Origin: Clytia hemisphaerica
Lineage: Eukaryota > Cnidaria > Hydrozoa > Leptothecata > Clytiidae
Assembly: GCA_902728285.1 (NCBI GenBank)
Contig: CACVBU010000064.1
Coordinates: 418,718 to 482,717, forward strand
Direction of reading: 5' to 3'
DNA: 64,000 nucleotides
Shown here: piece after piece, positions 21,638 through 32,864 of the stretch
Numbering within the stretch: the stretch's first letter is position 1
How the letters are laid out: the number at the start of each line of letters is the position of its first letter
Made by a program: the position numbers and the translations under genes
The notes under the pieces: model-generated
Told to the model about the DNA's origin: nothing
The model's input: the letters and a program-made list of their open reading frames with translations, nothing else
Databases searched by the model: none

Positions 21638-21948
21638 GACCCCCCTTCTCATAGACCCACTGGGAACCCTTCCCACTGGAAACATTGGCAAAAATATCGT
21701 CCCCAGTGGAAAATTTAACTCCAATTTTTGACCCCTCTGAAAATAATCAAATAAACCAATCCTCACTGCACAAAAAGTTATGCTATTTTTTCCCTCCCCG
21801 ATGAATTTTCTGACTTGAAATCAATGGAATTTATATCCCCAGGGGCAAAGAAAATATAAGAGTATCAATTCCGATCGAGTTTTAGTTCATTTTATTTTTA
21901 CCCCCACTGGCTGAAAGAATCGCACCGGGTCTGTGAGAAGGGGGTGTC
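21638..21948. mobile_element. MITE with GACCCCCCTTCTCA(C)AGACCC ends, copy 1
   Basis: GACCCCCCTTCTCATAGACC at the left and GGTCTGTGAGAAGGGGGTGT at the right form inverted ends. A second copy is at 42598-42809. Confidence 0.75.
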
Positions 21949-22229
21949 ATAAGGGTCAAGTATTCTTGACTTTTCAACTCAATAAGGGCAATAAGGAATA
22001 AAATTGAAAATTTGTCAGCAAAATGGTATCAGGAAACCTAGGTTTGGTTTCTTACAGTAAATTAAACGATAATTTCAAAACTAACCAGTTACCTTTAATA
22101 AGGAAAATACGTATGATGAAGGTATCATTGTAAAGGTAACATTTAATAAATAAAAATGGCTGATATGTTGTTTCTATAACCTAAATTTAATAAGTAACAT
22201 CAATAAGCACCTAGAGAAGCTGAAAATTA

Positions 22230-23650
22230 GTTATAGCGGAGCTGGATAACGCACATTTAAAAAAGCCTTCATGTTCTATCTCTGTCCCTGACATTAAAAT
22301 TTAATATGATATTTAATTTTTCTAATTACAAACTCGTGAAATTTGGATTTCCTCTTAGCCAATGATTCTGCTGCTGCATTTGTCGTTCACGATTAAAAAC
22401 TTTTAATTATCAAGAGGGTCTGTAAAACATTGGTGAATGACAATTTAAAAAAAATGAAAAACATTGTTTTCATTGTAAAGTTATAACATGGAGGTATAAA
22501 GAAACAGGAGAAGTATGCTATTGTAACCATGCTCGCCCTACGATTAAAAAAATTACGAGGTATGCATGCTCATAATCTCATATATCGTGCATTTTTAATG
22601 AGCTCTTTTGTTGATAGGTGAAATCTTATTGGCTAACTCAAGTGTCGGAAATAAGATGAGACGAGATTCATTGTTTCTGAAATCGACGTAAGAAAATATT
22701 TGGACTAAAAAAGGGCCTGTAAACTTTGCAATCCTTCATCAAATGACAAGATTTTTTGATCAACATTTTCTTCAAGTTGAACTCTATTGCTTAATGCTTT
22801 CCTCCAAAATTCTCCAGCGACTTTTTGTCTACAAGTTGGGTCTGAAATTGTGTGTGCTTATAAAGAACTTTTTATTTTCTGGCTGGAGAAAATATCTTTT
22901 CAAAACAAAATTTAATGGATGACAAAATTGAACGCAAACTTATTTCGTGGAGCTAAATTTTATTTTATTCTCGTATATTAGAAGGCTAGAAATCTTCGAT
23001 GCTGATAGTAAGAATGTTCAGAGCAAACTTGAGTTCTACTAAAAAGTCGTATTTCATCCATCGGGCGAGCCTAGAATTTCTTTTGATTTATTACATAAAA
23101 GAAATCAAAAGACTTTAACGACCAATTACCGACAAATTCATCTCCTGTCTGTCTTTATACCTCTATGGTTATAAGAAGCTTCTTCTCTAAGATTATAAAT
23201 AGATTTTAATTTGAAATACCGCGCTACACCGCGGGGTGCCTCACTTTCTAACTGATATTTTCAGATAACATCAAGTCGGTATGTCTGATTATGGAAAAAA
23301 TTTCAAGTCAATTGAAACAATATTTGTCAAAATATATTTACATCCGAAATTTTTAAAGAGAAATCATGAAAGCTTCTCAAATTCATAACACACGCTGATA
23401 AAAATAGATTTCATTTACAAGGAAGCTTTTGAGGTATCTTCTACAAATATTATTTTGATGAAAAGCGGGAACATCATAGCAAAATATGTGCAAACGTACT
23501 GCATGAATACTTTTGTCTGCTTCATTTTTATTATAAAAACAAACACTCAAGGGGATAGAGATGGATTTCTATTATCAACAGTTTACAATAGAAAAGACAA
23601 AGAAGCAATCCGCTAAGGAATTCTCGTACTTCATCCAGCTCCGCTATAAC
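22230..23650. mobile_element. 1.4-kb inverted-repeat DNA element
   Basis: GTTATAGCGGAGCTGGAT at 22230 is exactly mirrored by ATCCAGCTCCGCTATAAC ending 23650. No transposase frame. The right ~180 bp recurs, inverted and diverged, at 36530-36745. Confidence 0.8.
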
Positions 23651-23675
23651 ATATCCCTGATGCGATAGATATCAA

Positions 23676-23827
23676 TAGACGATATCGGATTTAGATAAAT
23701 GCAATGCATTCTGGTTTCTAGGGACTCTCAAAGGAATTATAATTGATCAATTATAATAGATTATAATTCCTTTGAGAGTCCCTAGAAACCAGAATGCATT
23801 GCATTTATCTAAATCCGATATCGTCTA
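23676..23827. repeat. Near-perfect 152-bp palindrome
   Basis: Arms of ~67 bp beginning TAGACGATATCGGATTTAGA and ending TCTAAATCCGATATCGTCTA surround a 16-bp AT centre that itself contains TGATCA. I see no mismatch in the arms, so it is probably recent and could extrude a cruciform. It lies between the 1.4-kb element and the LINE relic. Confidence 0.9.
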
Positions 23828-23835
23828 TTATAAAA

Positions 23836-25226
23836 ACATTCTGGCTCTAGGAGACTTAAATTGCGAAATCGAAAATCAGCTTTTAGTTGATTTTTGTGAG
23901 GGGTAGAATCTCAAAGCTATGATTAACTCACCAGCCTGTTTTAAAACTCCTGAAATGCCAACTTGCATTGACCATATGCTTACAAATAAGCCAAATCACA
24001 ACTTGGTGAGGAGCTCTCGAATGGAGCTGCTATCATCTTTGAGTGGATAAATTGAATTCAAATGAAAGGGAATGCAGGCAAATCTGAATTAGCTAATAAT
24101 ATCAATAATGAAACCTTCATTACTATACAAAATGAACGCGTTTTTAACAGTAACTCAGGCAAGATCCTAGGATTAACGTTTGACAACTGTCTGACTTTTG
24201 AACCACATACAACAATGAACACCATTTATAAGAAAGCTAGCCAGAAAATCAGTGCACTTGCGAGAATATATCAACGTACGTGAATCAAAAGAAAAAGCAA
24301 ACACTTATGAATACCTTCTTTCGGTGGGGGATTCCGCGGGTACAAAATACCGGAATACCGATAAATACCGGATTCTCAGAAGCACCCCCCCTTTCGTAGC
24401 CAATTCAATTATTGTTCGCTTGTCTGGATGTTTTATGTACGCAGGCTAGATCAGAAAATAAATCACCTCCACAAAAAATGCTTGAGGATAGTTTATTTTG
24501 ATCACATACATCTACTGTTGAGCAGGTTTTCGAGAAAGACGGTGCAATCAAATCCCTGGGATACTAGGGTTGCGAGCTGACAGGGGGATTGCCGCCCGAC
24601 TTTCGACCATCGGACAGTTACCGGGACTAAAAAGGAGAAAACAAAGGACAATTTTGCGAATTTTACGAACCTTATTGGGACAAATTTGATTAATTTTGAT
24701 CAAATTTCGATCTTTTCGGGGGTAAAAAGTTGGAATTTTCCTTTTTCTCCGACCCTTAGTGGGACTGAAATTTGATATTCTGATTTTCTGACCCTTAGCG
24801 GGATTTTGGAAATAAAAAAAAACGTGCAGTGCCGTGGGCAGCACATACCATACCCTCCATTTGCCTAAGTACCCCCCCCCCCCCCCGGAATCAAAGTCCA
24901 TCATAAAAATCTTCAGTTGTTAGCAATAGAACTTTTCAAATGTAAAAACAATATATCAGATCTAACTAAAGAAATTTTCATACATGAAGAAAATATTAAA
25001 GTAAATCACAAAACGCCTTACTTCAGTTGGGCAACCAGATAAACTCTGTTTTTCACGGTTCTAGTCACTTTCATTTTTAGGGCCAAAAATGTGGGAATTA
25101 ATTCCGGATGAGTATAAAGACATAGTTGATCTTAGTATCTTTAAGGAAACGATTAAGCAGTGGAGAACTACATCATGCCCGTGCAAAAACTACCGGACCT
25201 ATCTTGACGGTGTCGGCTATTTGTAA
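23836..25226 (+). pseudogene. Degenerate LINE ORF2 (endonuclease tail and reverse-transcriptase C-terminus)
   Basis: Three translated pieces match the LINE order. Endonuclease end: LGDLNCEIENQLL, NLKAMINSPACFKT and PTCIDHMLTNKPN (23846-24005). RT C-terminus: GKILGLTFDNCLTFEPH, KKASQKISALARIYQ (24155-24280), then NHLHKKCLRIVYFDHIH. Tail: HHKNLQLLAIELFKCKNNIS and GPKMWELIPDEYKDIVDL, CPCKNYRTYLDGVGYL, stop at 25224-25226. The central RT domain is deleted, and there are stops and frame changes. A poly-C tipped element (24553-24888) splits the frame. It resembles the CR1/Jockey-like LINEs of invertebrates in order of blocks; the exact clade is uncertain. Confidence 0.85.
24553..24888. mobile_element. 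Poly-C tipped MITE inserted in the LINE relic
   Basis: AATCAAA occurs on both sides (24546-24552 and 24889-24895), a clean target duplication. Removing the element rejoins the LINE frame (EKDGAIK to VHHKNLQ). The element starts TCCCTGGGATACTAGGG and ends GTAC, a run of C, GG. Its body (GGGACTGAAATTTGATATTC, GACCCTTAGCGGGATTTTGG) is homologous, inverted, to 40084-40345. Confidence 0.85.
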
Positions 25227-25768
25227 TCACCTTACAAATTGTAAAGGAGCGTTGACTTTTATTAGCCTTTGTTACTACCTGTTCGTCAACTTGAAATAAA
25301 CTATTACATACATTACGCAATATGCCCGACCGCTTCAACACTGGAATCTCTTACATAGTAGTCTACAATCAAAGTGAGGCCATCGTACGTTGTCCAAACT
25401 GACCTTTCCCCGCTGGTTGGGAGGTGGTCGCTAGGGTACATGGCATCCCCTGATTTGGCAACCAAACAACATATATTCTTAAGAAATTGCCACTGTGGGT
25501 CAGGGTATATTCTTAACGTATTCTTACTTTTTTAAACTTGACTTATTTACAAACATGCAAAATGATCAATTTTAGATTAGAGACTTTTGTGTGCTAACAT
25601 TGGGAGCTAAAATTATATTTCCGCCTCAAAGTTTCAATTTAAGTCCTATCAAAAACCCAGTTTTGTTTTGTTAACCAAATACAAAATGACACCCTAGAAG
25701 GTGTATTCTTTGGGAGCCCCTTAGGGTATTCTTACGATTTGACCAATTTTCACCATGATATTCTTATA
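25227..25768. other. Intergenic, nothing recognised
   Basis: AT-rich with scattered TATTCTTA words typical of the decayed ACACG/TATAAGAA elements; no gene. Confidence 0.5.
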
Positions 25769-25970
25769 TCGGCCAAAACTTAGTCGGCCCTAAGTGACTA
25801 AATTTTGGCTTGGTGACTAAAATCAAGGCCGACTAAAAATTTGGGCCGACCAAAAATTTAGAAATGGCCGAAACTTAATTATTAGTCGGCCCTTAGTGAA
25901 TAAATTTTGACGAGGTGACTAAAATTAGGGCCGACTAAAATTAAGGCCGACTAAGTTTTGGCCGATAAGG
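25769..25970. mobile_element. MITE with TATCGGCCAAAACTTAGTCGG ends, copy 1
   Basis: ATCGGCCAAAACTTAGTCGG on the left is mirrored by CCGACTAAGTTTTGGCCGAT on the right, with internal repeats of CTAAATTTTG and GGCCGACTAAA. A second copy is at 48900-49108. Confidence 0.8.
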
Positions 25971-26339
25971 TAGAAGATATTTCTATAAAAAAAGTGTACA
26001 TGTGGCATTTTTTGACAATTTCTCATGCTATATAGAAAAAGCTATTCACCGTTGAAATGTTATTTCCAATTCTATTTTCTACGTAATAGATTAAAAGTCT
26101 TTGAAAAGTTAAAAAATGAAAAGAAAAAATGAAGATTGTTATCTTCATTTTTTCCTGTTCATTCTGGTTCATTCCTCAACTTTTTCAGATATCTTTTATC
26201 TTTTAGATTAAAAGTATGAGCGCCCTCTGAGTGCAATCGGAATGGGCCCTACTGCCGAAAGAGGATGGTTGTCGTTTTAGATTATTCTGCTTTGAAATAT
26301 CTTTTCAATGGTGTATTACTTTTGAATGTAGCATTAATA

Positions 26340-28045
26340 CAGGGCGTCCCGAAAAAAAGTATCGAGTCGTACCACTTCTATACAGGGTGTCCCTAATTAA
26401 AGTATCGAGTTTGAACATGCGATTGAGTAGAAAAGTTTGTGTGTGTTATCGCTAAAATATAAGAACGTTCTCCATCACACAGGCTTATTACAAAAGGTAG
26501 TTACAACGTATAAATTAATCGTAATGACAAAGAAAAAAGAGGGAGAGCTTAAAATACAATTTTGTGAATACACACATAAAACTTTCTACTCATAGTTGTG
26601 TTTCGACTCGATACTTTAATTAGGGACACCCTGTAGAAAGATAGTTTTTGTGTGTATTTCACTAACTTTGCAATGTTTATCAAAGTTTCTCTGTGTTAAA
26701 TAATTAATTGTCATGAGACATCTTTTATGAAAAAAACTTTCACAAAATTTAAAATCTAAAATTTTAAAATTTATGACTTTTATAAAACATTTCAAGATTT
26801 TCGATATTGCAAAGTCCAAACTCAAAATTTAGAAATTTTCAAAATGACAATTTTGATTTAACAACGTTTTAATCAAGTTTCTAAAAACCAATGTCTTTAG
26901 AAAATAGTCCTCTTTATGATGGAATATGCTGTGAAAATTTTAGAAAAGCAGCTTAACTGAAACTGAAAATATTAAGCTTTAAAGATATTTTTCTCCTATA
27001 TTTTGCAAAAAAATGACAGAATTTGCAGTTTTTGCTGATTCAGCGAAAATCTTTGTATAGAATGTTAAATTTTTGTTATAAACTATTAACTCAAGCTGAT
27101 AGGAATGGAATTCCAAGATTTTTGCTGTTTCTCATATTTAGAATTTTCGGTTTTATCAATGCTGATTCTAGGGCCCCATAGTACTTGTTGACCTTTAAGA
27201 TGCTATATCTTTTACCAATCCTCTAAAGTCATAGATGTATCTGTATTTTCTGAAGGGAGTTAGGTGTAGAAAGTTTCTTATACCCCATTTTCATAACTTA
27301 TTTTCAATATCCAAGGAGCTAGAGTGAGTTATATGCAATTTTCATCTAACTTTGGTGTTGAAATATTTCCTTCAGATGTAAATATGTTATTTTGAATTCG
27401 TCTTCAACCATAAAAACATACTCACTTTTAGGTATGACAATCATTTCTTTCAAAATAAACAGTCGTCTAATTCTGATAAATCTACAGGTCAGAATCCTCA
27501 TTTTAATGACGATCTACGTTTTGGGGGCCGTCTCCGTCACCGGGCCGTAAATTTAAGGGAAAACACAAATATGTTCATAGTTTCTCCCCCTATTACCACT
27601 GGGCTGCTTAATAATTTGATTTTAACTACACCTACGTTTTGAGGTCCCAAAACCTACATTTTGACAACCAGGGGTATACTGTAAAAATTTTATCAAAAAC
27701 ATTTATGCCCAAAACCCTCTATAAATCACATTTCCAAACTATGGTCAAAATTTTCCAAACCTCCGTTTTGGGGGCCATTAGAAAAAGCTACCTCTCTTGA
27801 GACGATTGAAAAATATTGTTGAAATTGAAAATTTTGAAAAAGAACTTCTGGGAAATAAAGTAGAAATGTTAAAGTTTTTCATGTAGCAAAAATCTCTTTT
27901 CCTTCTAGATTTGAGAGAAATTTTAAATTTGATCGACGTTTTGGGGGCCACATACTGTATATTTTTTTACATTTTGTTAAACACCCGCAGCAACCTTCTA
28001 CTCAGAATCATGTTGAAACTCGATACTTTTTTTCTGGACACCCTG
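26340..28045. mobile_element. 1.7-kb CAGGG(T/C)GTCC inverted-repeat element
   Basis: Left end CAGGGCGTCCCGAAAAAAAG TATCGAGT, right end ACTCGATACTTTTTTTCTGG ACACCCTG, each bordered by TA (26338-26339 and 28046-28047). TA duplication and the CAGGGTGTCC tip suggest a Tc1/mariner-like mobiliser. No transposase frame. The words ACGTTTTGGGGGCC repeat inside at least three times. Confidence 0.85.
26383..26633. mobile_element. 251-bp MITE nested in the 1.7-kb element
   Basis: CAGGGTGTCCCTAATTAAAG to CTTTAATTAGGGACACCCTG with TA on both sides (26381-26382, 26634-26635). Its tips are nearly those of the host element, so both were probably moved by the same transposase. Confidence 0.9.
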
Positions 28046-28235
28046 TACAATCCTGAGAAATTCTCGAAAGGTATGATGTTTGCATACCTTTGAGACTAAT
28101 TTTAGCTATTGCATTACTTTCTCTTACCAGAGTAATTATATATAATTGTTAGCTAACTACTTTTGATTAATTATCCTCCGAGAACATCCCGTTATCATTT
28201 GTGTACGGCTAATTACGCATAAGCTGTTATTATAA

Positions 28236-29040
28236 TCTAAGTATCACTCAATAGCACGCAATTAAGGGCTCTGAACATAGTGAATTTTTCATAATTGTCG
28301 TGCATAAAATGTGTTTTCTGACTGATGTAGTCAACAAAACTATGGTATGTTATATATTTTTGGTTAGGCAAACTATTCCTGAATCTGAAAATTTAAAAAT
28401 CGCAATGTAAGAATTTGATGAAGAAGACATTTGCGAAGAACAGTATTTCAACTTTGAAGAGCTTATTTTCGGCGAAGAAAAAACATTTTGAAAAAGTTTT
28501 TCCACTAGATGGTATCTTAACCAAACTGACAACAGATTTTCGGAAAATTTTTTTAAAAGCTTGTTTGTCTCAAAATCTTGAAAATAGTGGCTTTTGACCA
28601 ATTTTTCATCCCCATTTTTCGTACAAAAAGAGTCAACTTTTGATGAAACATCAATTTAAAAAAATTTTCCGGAAAAATTCTACATAGTTGAATTTTTGGC
28701 AAACAATTTAAAAAAAAATTCGAAACAAAAAGGTTAATAATAGACCTTTTCATAAATTACGTTACGAACATCACTTGCCTCGTATTCAAACAACTACCAT
28801 GGTGAGGGCAAATAACATTTTATTAACGTCTTTTTAAGGTTCATAACGTCATTTTTGCAATTAAATTAATTGCTAATTACTCTTGCCTTCAAAGTAACTT
28901 GATAACAGCAGATCATATTTTCTTACGCGCATGGCAAACCTCTTAAGGCGCTAAAAATCTAATTATCTGAGGAAAATAGTCCTCCCGCGGAAATTTCTAC
29001 AACAACAATCTTGTTGTGCACTGGAAAGTCAAATACTAAA
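28236..29040. other. Intergenic, nothing recognised
   Basis: AT-rich spacer up to the start of the collectin-locus homology. Confidence 0.6.
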
Positions 29041-29345
29041 TTTTCCTGATACGGTGCCCTATTTTCAAAGACAATCACGCAACTTTGTTGACATTCTCAG
29101 TCCTTTGAATCGAGCACGAGATACGAAATCGAGATTTCATATTTGTGGTTGACAGAAAACAATCACACCGATCTGATTGCAGGTTATTTCAAAGTTACTC
29201 AGCTACTAACACTATCCTTCTTTTTCAAAGCCCAAAATAACCCCTCTAGTAATATCATTTGTAAAAACGTTTCAAGGATTTTGACCCAATACTTTAAAAA
29301 CAGCGTTTTCACTGTTTTGAGTTCCTTTTTTATGAGAATTCATTT

Positions 29346-29410
29346 CCACGCAGGGTCCATTTTTTAAACCTCAGCGGCACACCTCCGTCGGTCGGCAAGG
29401 GTAGTACCCC
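29346..29410 (+). repeat. Fragment of the poly-G/C tipped element
   Basis: AGGGTCCATTTTTTAAACCT, CCGTCGGTCGGCAAGGGTAG and TACCCCCG match the right end of the complete element at 31230-31529. Confidence 0.6.
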
Positions 29411-29446
29411 CGAATAAAGCAATTTGTGTTTGTTTCTCATAAACTA

Positions 29447-29766
29447 TAATCAAGATCATACATAATATTTGAGAAAAAAAGGAAATTCCCCAGGAAGTTT
29501 TGAAACCACAATCGATTTTTAAAGGCTCTAAAAGAAGGTTCGAAGGGTAGAGTTTTAACGCTAGACTTAGGATCTGAGGATTCAAAAGTTCAAAAATAGT
29601 CTAATAAAGCTCAAAATATAGACTGGAAGTCTGCCAACCCATCTCAAATTGAAATGTTCGATTGAATTAAAGAGCCCAAAATCGACACTGTACTCGCCGG
29701 TACTTTAAATCTTGAAAAGCGTTAAAATAACCGGAACTCTCAATATATTTCGACCATGATTGTATA
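29447..29766 (+). repeat. Interspersed ~320-bp repeat, copy 3
   Basis: Same ordered blocks as at 19620-19965. It is absent from the paralogous upstream region of lectin B, so it entered after or was lost since the locus duplication. Confidence 0.8.
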
Positions 29767-30182
29767 TAATTTAAAAGCTTCCTTGGACAATTTTTTTTCT
29801 CAACACTGGACTACATGATATTTGTGGGTACTAAAGAAAGTGTTGAAAAGTAAGGTTTCCGCATACTGACAGGTTTCCATTTTAAGAAAGAAATCTTAAC
29901 ATCCTCATGTTATGACAAAGAATATAATTGCTTATCTGATAATTACTGGAGCCGTAAAGCATACTGTATACACGTCACTATCAAGTGGCGGGAAAATAAA
30001 GACAAGACCGAATTCAATGTATTACTACTTATAGAAAAGAAAAAAGAAGGAAGAAATAATGATCTAGTACCGCTAATACCACCCGGAAAATTAAGGCGAT
30101 GTTTTTATGTAATAGTTTCTTTGTTTTTCATTTCTTTTTCGTAATCTTTTATTTCTTTTCATCAGCTTCTCAAAAACAACAG

Positions 30183-30191
30183 TATAAAAAG
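30183..30191 (+). promoter_or_regulatory. TATA box of lectin A
   Basis: TATAAAAAG 121 nt before the ATG. The same word occurs at the equivalent place of lectin B, followed in both by a conserved stretch around TTAATCAGAAAT / TCAATCAGAAAT that probably contains the transcription start. Confidence 0.75.
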
Positions 30192-30311
30192 ATGCAAGAA
30201 GAGATTTCTGTCATTATCAATCAGAAATAATATTTTTGAGTGTTAAAGTAATTGGATAGTTTGAATTTAAAAAATATAACATATACATAAAAAATCCATG
30301 AAAAAGTAACA

Positions 30312-32011
30312 ATGAAAGTTTGGTTTTTCGGATTGCTTTTTGTTGCAATTGCTTTAAATTGTGTCATATGCGAGGGAGATGATTGTGATAATTTGTGTGC
30401 TGATGATTGCTCACCAGGGCTATGTGAGGGAGATGATTGTTGTGATAATTTGTGTGCTGATGATTGCTCACCAGGGCCACAAGGGCCAACAGGGCCACCA
30501 GGGGCAGATGGACCTACAGGGCCACCGGGACCTGAAGGGCCACCGGGACCTGCAGGGGCAGATGGACCTCCAGGACCTCAAGGAGATACAGGGCCTATGG
30601 GACCTCCAGGACCTCAAGGAGATACAGGACCACAAGGTGAGACAGGGCCTGCAGGACCCCCTGGTCCAATACAACTATGTGGCTGTGGAATCAAAAGTCA
30701 TTACTTTGTCCCTGAAGGTGCTTCTCCAATGCTTTCTTGGGAAGGTGCTCAGGACCTATGTGAAGCAAATATGGCAAATTTGGTTGGAATTCACAATTTA
30801 AAAGAAAATCTATATATTACTGCAAAATATTTTTCTTTGAAGTAAGTGGACTTTTTTTTATCTAAGCCAGCAGTTTAGTATAAATAAATGTGGTTACACA
30901 TTATAAAATTCCGAAGGTGACAAAGTGGTTTCTTATCTTATCTGTTGAATATTGCAAATTTTTAATTATATTTCCTATTCAAAGTATACATTTTTGAAAT
31001 CGCCAAGATTTAAGCAGTCCAAAGATGTAAAAGTAACCTATCTATAAAAAGTTGGATTTTTTCTTCTTCATTTTTCTTCATGTTCTTTTCAAATTTCACG
31101 GAAAAAACTAACAGTAAATTAATAAGCTCCTTCCTACCTTCCCAAGGATACCAAACTTTTTAAGATTGAAGCATTGGTTGAGAAATAACAAGCAAAGCAA
31201 AATTAAGTGCACACTTATCGTGAACAGACCCCGGGGGGGGGGGTATTAGGACAAAATGGGTTACGGGGATGCTCCGCTGGTCAGGGTACCTTTTTCAACC
31301 TCCACGAGTCCCAGGTAGGGTCGCAAAAACACCAAAATAGAAAAATCAGTCCCTCGTAGGGTGCCTATTTTTGGAAAATTTGGGGAAAAAGTAGAAAATT
31401 TGAGAAAATTTTGGAATTTCAGTCCCATTCAGGGTCACGAGTCCCACGAGTCCCACGTAGGGTCCATTTTTCGAACCTCAGCGGAGCACCCCCGTCGGTC
31501 GACAAGAGTAGTACCCCCCCCCCCCCGGGGAACAGACTTCAGAAAAATTAATTAATTTGGAATTGGGAATTGATCTGGTCAGGGAAACTCTCAAATTGTC
31601 ACTTTCTAGTCAGTCAAAAAAGTATCAGGGATTTACCAAACCTTTTGCAATTGTTAGAAAAGATGATAGAGATAAGAATAACGATGATATATTTCTCATT
31701 TTAGCACCATTTGGATTGGACTCCTAAATGACCTCGCTAATTCGAAATTCAAGTGGATTGATAATGATATTTCTGGTTACCGAAACTGGTGTACTGGCAC
31801 ACCACCTGCAGCTGGTGCTACAGGATGCGTCTTGGTAGATTTTGAGAATGTCGATTGGGATGCACCTGGTTGTTTTAAGCTGGTCCCTTGTACAGAAGGT
31901 CATAATTATATTTGTGAATCCAAAGTAAATTATGGGGGTAATGGAATAAAAACACTGGTGCAAGCCTTAACAACTAATATTCGACAAAGAAGATGTCAAT
32001 TCTGCAAATAA
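30312..32011 (+). CDS. Secreted collagen-like C-type lectin (collectin-like), paralogue A
   Basis: Two exons, 30312-30841 and 31705-32011 (phase 2 junction, donor GTAAGT), 278 aa. Order: signal peptide (about 1-20); a Cys/Asp-rich N-terminus in which a ~17-residue unit ([16 protein letters not shown]) is duplicated; 22 uninterrupted Gly-X-Y triplets (55-120); Cys-rich neck LCGCG; C-type lectin domain (about 125-250) with [30 protein letters not shown] and the closing YICE; a basic tail. This is the collectin plan: collagen trimerises, the lectin head binds ligand. The usual calcium/sugar signature is missing: no EPN or QPD triplet (the loop reads [11 protein letters not shown]) and WND is replaced by WDAPGC. 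Sugar binding by the classical mechanism is therefore doubtful. Probably a secreted recognition protein; the ligand is unknown. Confidence 0.9.
30842..31704 (+). other. Lectin A intron, carries a poly-G/C MITE
   Basis: An intron of 863 nt ending TTCTCATTTTAG. Apart from the element at 31230-31529 nothing else is seen. Confidence 0.8.
31230..31529. mobile_element. Poly-G/poly-C tipped MITE with 8-bp target duplication
   Basis: GAACAGAC precedes (31222-31229) and follows (31530-31537) the element. The tips are CCCC then a G-run on the left, and a C-run then GGG on the right. Subterminal GCTCCGCTG and CAGCGGAGC are also inverted. The interior repeats ACGAGTCCCA(C/G)GTAGGGT. The 8-bp duplication is typical of hAT transposons. 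Confidence 0.85.
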
Positions 32012-32176
32012 TTTTTATTACCATTATTCACATTGGATTGACACGGATGTGGAGCAAGATTGGTCAAAAAGAGGAAAAGAAAAGCATTTTTTGTTTATAT
32101 CAGCATAATATAACAATAGGTACGAAATATGTGTCTGACATGAAACTGGAACACTTATATAAAAAGAAAAACTTTA

Positions 32177-32187
32177 AATAAAATAAA
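32177..32187 (+). terminator. Lectin A poly(A) signals
   Basis: Two overlapping AATAAA motifs about 170 nt after the stop codon. Confidence 0.65.
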
Positions 32188-32258
32188 ATTTGATAATAGA
32201 ATATGTATCGACGTTCTTTTGCAACTAACACACCATATATATCAAGATGTAATAGTGA

Positions 32259-32864
32259 CTAAAGTCTCTCTCAAAATAATTTGCAGCTGAGACAAAAATG
32301 GCTGTAACTTTTGATAGAAATTGAATCAAGTAAATATTTGGAAAAAGAAAAGAAAAATGAAAATGAAAAATGAAGAAGAGAAAAATCAAGTTCTTTTAGA
32401 AATGTGATATGATTACCATTTTCACAGGAGTAATTCTTCAATCTTAGATAATCATCACTGTGAAAAATTTTTTCAAAAATATTCATTCAATCAAAAGATA
32501 TCAAACAAAGTTTATTGCTGGTTGACTCTATAAAGTAGTAAAAAGCGACAAAAAAAACAGCCTTTTGTCGATCAACCAATACAAACTTTGTTTGATATCT
32601 TTCGATTGAATGAATATTTTTGAAATATTTTTTCACAGTGATGATGATCTAAGATTGAAGAATCACTCCTGTCTACAAGAAGTAGATTTTTTTCTTCTTC
32701 ATTTTTCATTTTCATTTTCTTTTTTTCAATTTCTTTTTTGCTTGATAATATTCCACTCACAAATATCTTTTCAACGAGCACAAAATTGCAACTTGATTCA
32801 AGTTCTATCAAAAGTTACAGCCATTTTTGTCTCCAGCTGCAAATTATTTTGAGACAGACTTTAG
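32259..32864. mobile_element. 606-bp foldback element, copy 1
   Basis: Arms of ~280 bp: CTAAAGTCTCTCTCAAAATA at 32259 is mirrored by TATTTTGAGACAGACTTTAG ending 32864, and similarity runs through CAGCTG(A/G)AGACAAAAATGGCTG-like and GATATCAAACAAAGTTTAT blocks. A ~50-bp loop remains. Lies just downstream of lectin A. Confidence 0.85.

Larger units (their letters stand above)
25985..28235 (+). repeat. Segmental duplication block, copy 2
   Basis: Counterpart of 17093-18125, expanded by the transposon at 26340-28045. It ends with CCCGTTATCATTTGTGTACG GCTAATTACGCATA, as in copy 1 (a space marks two adjacent words). It lacks the orphan exon. Confidence 0.8.

Noticed and set aside
24252..24449. Separate small gene near 24.2 kb
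   Set aside because: It is a frame-shifted piece of the LINE reverse-transcriptase relic.
30361..30801. 146-codon frame overlapping lectin A
   Set aside because: It is the +1 shadow of the collagen repeats; the other frame has the signal peptide, Gly-X-Y pattern and lectin domain.
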